Source: Flavobacteriaceae bacterium (GTDB taxonomy: Bacteria; Bacteroidota; Bacteroidia; Flavobacteriales; Weeksellaceae). Taken from it: DNA of 10,500 bases. How positions within the stretch are numbered: position 1 is the first letter of the stretch; each line of letters opens with the position of its first letter. Positions 7,628-10,500 of the stretch are shown here, in pieces. The notes below the pieces were generated by a model. The model did no database searches and was not told the origin of the DNA. It saw only the letters and a list, made by a program, of their open reading frames with translations. The position numbers were made by a program, and so were the translations under genes. Location of the stretch: assembly GCA_031289875.1 (NCBI GenBank), contig JAITOO010000200.1:1-10500 (forward strand), written 5' to 3'.

Positions 7628-8817
7628 AAAAGATAACGGTTTCTCTCTCAGGATCTAAGAGTATTACTAACCGTCTGCTGGTTTTGAATGCTTTATTTGA
7701 CAATGCCATTCAATTAAAAAATATTTCACAAAGTCAAGATACTTCTGTGATAATCAAAGCGTTGTCTTCTCAGGGAAAGGAAATTGATATTCACCATGCG
7801 GGAACTGCGATGCGCTTTCTAACAGCGTATTTTTCCATTCAAGACGGGCGGGAAACCGTTCTCACAGGCTCTTCGCGAATGAAAGAACGCCCGATTCGGA
7901 TTTTGGTTGATGCATTGCGGAGTTTAGGCGCTGATATTCAATACTTTGAGCAGGAAGGCTTTCCTCCGCTGCAAATCAAAGGAAAAAAATTAGAGCAAAA
8001 TCAAGTTAAACTTTTATCAAATGTCAGCAGCCAGTATATCACAGCGTTATGCTTGATTGGAGCGAAACTCCCGCAGGGTTTGTCGGTAATTTTGGAAGGA
8101 AAACTCACCTCGTTTCCTTATATCAAAATGACACTTCAAATCTTGAAAAAAATGGGAATTGAGACGGAATTTGAAAATAATATAATAACGATTCATCATT
8201 GCCAAGACATTAAAAAACAACAAGTTACGGTGGAGAGCGATTGGTCGTCGGCTTCGTATCATTATTCAATTTGTGCTTTGGGAAATTATGAAATTGAAAT
8301 ACAGTATCTTTTTGAAGATTCTTTGCAGGGAGATAAAAGAGTATCAGACATTTACGGAAAATATTTCGGGGTGGAAACTTCTTTTGACGGAGGAAAACTC
8401 ACCTTGAAAAAAAATACAGATTTTCGATGTCCGAAGTTCATTGAGTTGGACATGAACGACTGTCCCGATATTGCGCAAACGGTATCTGCAACAGCGTTGG
8501 GCTTGCAAATCCCGATGAAAATCACAGGATTGGAAACCTTGAAAATCAAAGAAACCGACCGTTTGCAGGCGTTGAAGAACGAATTAGAAAAATTGGGCGG
8601 AGGGGTGGAAATCACCGATTCGTCCATTGAATTGAAATCTTTCGCAAAAAAAACGGAAAATATTGTTATTGAGACATATAATGACCATCGAATGGCGATG
8701 AGCTTTGCTCCGCTCAAATTGCTGTTTCCTTTTGAAATTGAAAATCCCGAAGTGGTGGAAAAATCGTATGCGGAATTTTGGGACGACATGAAAAAATACG
8801 AAATCAGTGCAAAGTAA
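7624..8817 (+). CDS. aroA: 3-phosphoshikimate 1-carboxyvinyltransferase (EPSP synthase)
   Basis: AroA joins phosphoenolpyruvate and shikimate-3-phosphate to make EPSP, the sixth step of the shikimate pathway to aromatic amino acids. The signature set is SGSKSITNR (9-17) with Lys12, AGTAMRF (59-65), TGSSRMKERPI (81-91), SSQY (135-138), CPDIAQT (280-286) with the probable catalytic Asp282, KETDRL (309-314) and YNDHRMAM (352-359). The 397 residues are about 30 fewer than E. coli AroA. The N-terminus is about 13 residues shorter, but an in-frame stop at 7612-7614 rules out an earlier start. All main substrate-binding motifs are present, so it should be active. It overlaps the MazG-like gene by 4 bases and has no other aromatic-pathway neighbour here. 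Confidence 0.95.
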   Translation: MKKITVSLSGSKSITNRLLVLNALFDNAIQLKNISQSQDTSVIIKALSSQGKEIDIHHAGTAMRFLTAYFSIQDGRETVLTGSSRMKERPIRILVDALRSLGADIQYFEQEGFPPLQIKGKKLEQNQVKLLSNVSSQYITALCLIGAKLPQGLSVILEGKLTSFPYIKMTLQILKKMGIETEFENNIITIHHCQDIKKQQVTVESDWSSASYHYSICALGNYEIEIQYLFEDSLQGDKRVSDIYGKYFGVETSFDGGKLTLKKNTDFRCPKFIELDMNDCPDIAQTVSATALGLQIPMKITGLETLKIKETDRLQALKNELEKLGGGVEITDSSIELKSFAKKTENIVIETYNDHRMAMSFAPLKLLFPFEIENPEVVEKSYAEFWDDMKKYEISAK

Positions 8818-8873
8818 ACGACAAAGGGGCGGAATCAGTCGATTATTTGAACATAAATACTTGAAAAAAAGCG

Positions 8874-8881
8874 TATCTTTG
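8874..8881 (+). promoter_or_regulatory. -7 promoter element of the glycosyltransferase/polymerase unit
   Basis: TATCTTTG matches TAnnTTTG and ends 17 bases before the ATG at 8899. TTTG at 8846-8849 and TTG at 8861-8863 are the only -33 candidates; both sit at poor spacing (24 and 10 bases). It marks a new transcript in the 81-base gap after aroA. Confidence 0.6.
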
Positions 8882-8898
8882 CCAAATACTAATAATAG

Positions 8899-9864
8899 AT
8901 GCCTTACAAAATATCAGTCATAGTTCCAGTTTATAATGTGGAACCCTATCTGCGTAAATGCTTGGATTCTTTGGTAAATCAAACCATGAAAGATATTGAA
9001 ATTGTGTTGGTTAATGATGGTTCAACGGATAATTCCCAACAAATTGTTGATGAATATGCCGAAAGTTTTTCTTTTGTTAAATCTATAATTAAAGAAAACG
9101 GCGGATTGAGCGACGCCCGCAATGAGGGCGTCCAAGCGGCTGAGGGCGAGTATCTTGCCTTTGTGGATAGCGATGACTGGATAAGTGAAGACATGATGTT
9201 GGAAATGTATAAATTAGCAAAGAAACACAAGGCGGAAATCGTTTTTTGCAATTTGCAAAAAGTTGATGAAAACGGTCAGGTTTTCAGGCAGTTGCCCCAA
9301 CTTCCGCAGCTTCCTGAAAAGATTGTTTTGAAAGAAGATTTTACGGTTTTCGGCGAGATGTCCTGTTTTGCCTGCAATAAAATTTTTAAGCGTGAATTGT
9401 TTGATGAAATTGAATTTCCCAAAGGGATTCATTTTGAGGATATTGCAACCATTCCGAGATTGTTTTTTAAAGCCTCGACTGTTGCTAAAACAGACAGGTA
9501 TTTCTACCAATATTTTGAGAGAACAGGCTCAATTACAAGAAATTACACGACTAAAGGTTTGGATATGTTCGAAGCCATAGCGAGAGTGAAAAAGGATTTT
9601 GAAAAAAGTTTATATAAAAATTTTATTCAAGATTGGAAAAATTTTGTGATATTGCAAGGTTTTTACAGTTTTCTGGCTTATTACGCTTATGTGAAAGATG
9701 GGGAAGTTAAACGACAGATGATGAGTGAGTTAAGGAGGTTGTTAAGGTCGGAAAATATAACTAAAAAAGACATTTTAACATGGACAAGATATGATGAAAA
9801 TTATTTGTTTTCGTTGAGTTATAAGAAAATAATTTATTATATATTACAGATAATCAGAGTATAA
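8899..9864 (+). CDS. Family 2 glycosyltransferase
   Basis: A GT-A fold glycosyltransferase that should add one sugar from a nucleotide donor to a lipid-linked glycan at the inner face of the membrane. The N-terminal catalytic domain (about 4-115) has SVIVPVYNVEPYLRKCLDSL (6-25), VNDGSTDNS (38-46), ENGGLSDARN (66-75) and the metal-binding DSDD (90-93). ACNKIFKREL (158-167) and HFED (178-181) are common in this family and probably include the catalytic-base region. The C-terminal about 100 residues are helical and basic-aromatic, with a hydrophobic end (309-321) but no definite membrane span. An oddity is the three-fold QLP repeat at 131-139. Donor and acceptor cannot be predicted. The polymerase gene follows after 3 bases. 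Confidence 0.9.
   Translation: MPYKISVIVPVYNVEPYLRKCLDSLVNQTMKDIEIVLVNDGSTDNSQQIVDEYAESFSFVKSIIKENGGLSDARNEGVQAAEGEYLAFVDSDDWISEDMMLEMYKLAKKHKAEIVFCNLQKVDENGQVFRQLPQLPQLPEKIVLKEDFTVFGEMSCFACNKIFKRELFDEIEFPKGIHFEDIATIPRLFFKASTVAKTDRYFYQYFERTGSITRNYTTKGLDMFEAIARVKKDFEKSLYKNFIQDWKNFVILQGFYSFLAYYAYVKDGEVKRQMMSELRRLLRSENITKKDILTWTRYDENYLFSLSYKKIIYYILQIIRV
9289..9315 (+). repeat. Triplicated 9-base unit encoding Gln-Leu-Pro
   Basis: Three 9-base units (cagttgccc, caacttccg, cagcttcct) inside the glycosyltransferase gene each encode QLP. The units differ at third positions, so the repeat is old or kept at the protein level. It falls in a linker just after the catalytic core. Confidence 0.6.
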
Positions 9865-9867
9865 GGA

Positions 9868-10500
9868 ATGCTGCATCCGGTATATTATATAATCATGCTA
9901 ATCCTGACCATAGGAAGCTATAAAGAGTTTACCACAGGCGTAAGACTGAAACAGTTCTTTGTGGCGATGTGCGTAGTCATGGTCATTATAGCAGGCATCA
10001 GAGTAGGGCAGGGCGCAGATTACTGGCCTTATTTCGACTTATTTATAGGATCTAATGAATTTGTTCCATGGAATAGGGTTTTTGAAAGTTCAATGGGTAT
10101 AGAGCCTACTTATGTGATAATTTCCAAATTATGCGGTGGTTTAGGACTTCCTTTTACGGTATTTTTACTCGTGTGGGCAGGCATATCAATTTTTTTGAAA
10201 GGTAAAACCTTCCTGGATTATTCTCCCTTGCCTGTGTTTTCGCTGTTATATTTTTTTATGCCCGGTTTTTTTGCCGGAGATATGGGACATATAAGGCAAG
10301 GTATGGCAACAGCCCTATGTATATTTTCTTTTCGGTACATTGCAGACCGAAAACTGTATAAATTTTTGATATGCCTGTATTTTGCCTATCTTACTCATAA
10401 AACGGCGATGGTTTTTGTTCCTGCCTATTGGATTGCCAATATGAAGATATCTACCACAAAAGCTTTTTTGATAGTGCTTTTGGGATTTATATTATGGCCT
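9868..10500 (+). CDS. EpsG/Wzy-like polysaccharide polymerase, N-terminal part (runs off the right edge)
   Basis: The frame opens at ATG 9868 and stays open for 211 codons to the window edge. It is a multi-pass membrane protein: hydrophobic segments lie near 5-17, 29-45, 94-110, 121-136, 143-158, 164-178 and 197-210. The pattern fits the EpsG family: GIRVGQGADYWPYFDLF (43-59) matches the R-x-G-x-x-x-DY-x-x-Y motif, IEPTYVIISKL (78-88) the conserved Glu helix, HIRQGMATAL (141-150) the IRQ-x-x-A motif, and YLTHKTAMV (174-182) the His motif. Members join repeat units in exopolysaccharide, capsule or O-antigen synthesis on the outer face of the inner membrane. The gene lies 3 bases after the glycosyltransferase stop, preceded by TAAGGA as a possible ribosome-binding site, so the two are probably coupled. 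About half the protein is missing from the window. Confidence 0.82.
   Translation, partial: MLHPVYYIIMLILTIGSYKEFTTGVRLKQFFVAMCVVMVIIAGIRVGQGADYWPYFDLFIGSNEFVPWNRVFESSMGIEPTYVIISKLCGGLGLPFTVFLLVWAGISIFLKGKTFLDYSPLPVFSLLYFFMPGFFAGDMGHIRQGMATALCIFSFRYIADRKLYKFLICLYFAYLTHKTAMVFVPAYWIANMKISTTKAFLIVLLGFILWP

Noticed and set aside
9868..10020. Slightly less A+T-rich first 50 codons of the polymerase gene as a recombination junction
   Set aside because: The shift is small and estimated by eye, and the EpsG motifs run smoothly across it.

Overview
This window most likely comes from a Bacteroidota chromosome, probably a flavobacterium-like member; the genus cannot be fixed from the sequence. The main evidence is the Bacteroidota-type -7 promoter element (TAnnTTTG). 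It occurs as identical TATCTTTG copies at 1979, 7279 and 8874, each just upstream of a gene, and as TACCTTTG at 222. The A+T-rich coding style, weak Shine-Dalgarno sequences and the protein families agree with this.

Left flank (1-2009). The window opens with the first 27 codons of an unrecognised minus-strand gene. Next is a 508-base gene-free stretch holding the decayed remains of an IS4-type DDE transposase, with an inverted repeat and an old promoter. A minus-strand gene for an exported von Willebrand factor A (VWA) domain protein follows, divergent from the sugar genes.

Centre (2010-7092). Four tightly packed plus-strand genes form a probable operon for surface-polysaccharide precursors and export. 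They are ugd (UDP-glucose to UDP-glucuronate), rmlB and rmlA (glucose-1-phosphate to dTDP-4-keto-6-deoxyglucose) and a full-length ABC exporter of the MsbA/PglK type that could flip a lipid-linked glycan. rmlC and rmlD are not in the window, so the final dTDP-sugar is unknown.

Right (7301-10500). A MazG-type nucleotide pyrophosphohydrolase overlaps aroA (EPSP synthase, shikimate pathway) by 4 bases, with its own promoter. After another promoter come a family-2 glycosyltransferase and, 3 bases later, the first 211 codons of an EpsG/Wzy-like polysaccharide polymerase that runs off the window. The polysaccharide locus therefore continues to the right, with the MazG-aroA pair sitting inside it.

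I found no CRISPR array, tRNA, rRNA or complete mobile element, and nothing I can defend as a wholly new system. The points most worth a second look are the IS remnant, the use of an ABC exporter beside an EpsG-type polymerase, the missing rmlC/rmlD, and the VWA protein with a non-canonical third metal-site motif.
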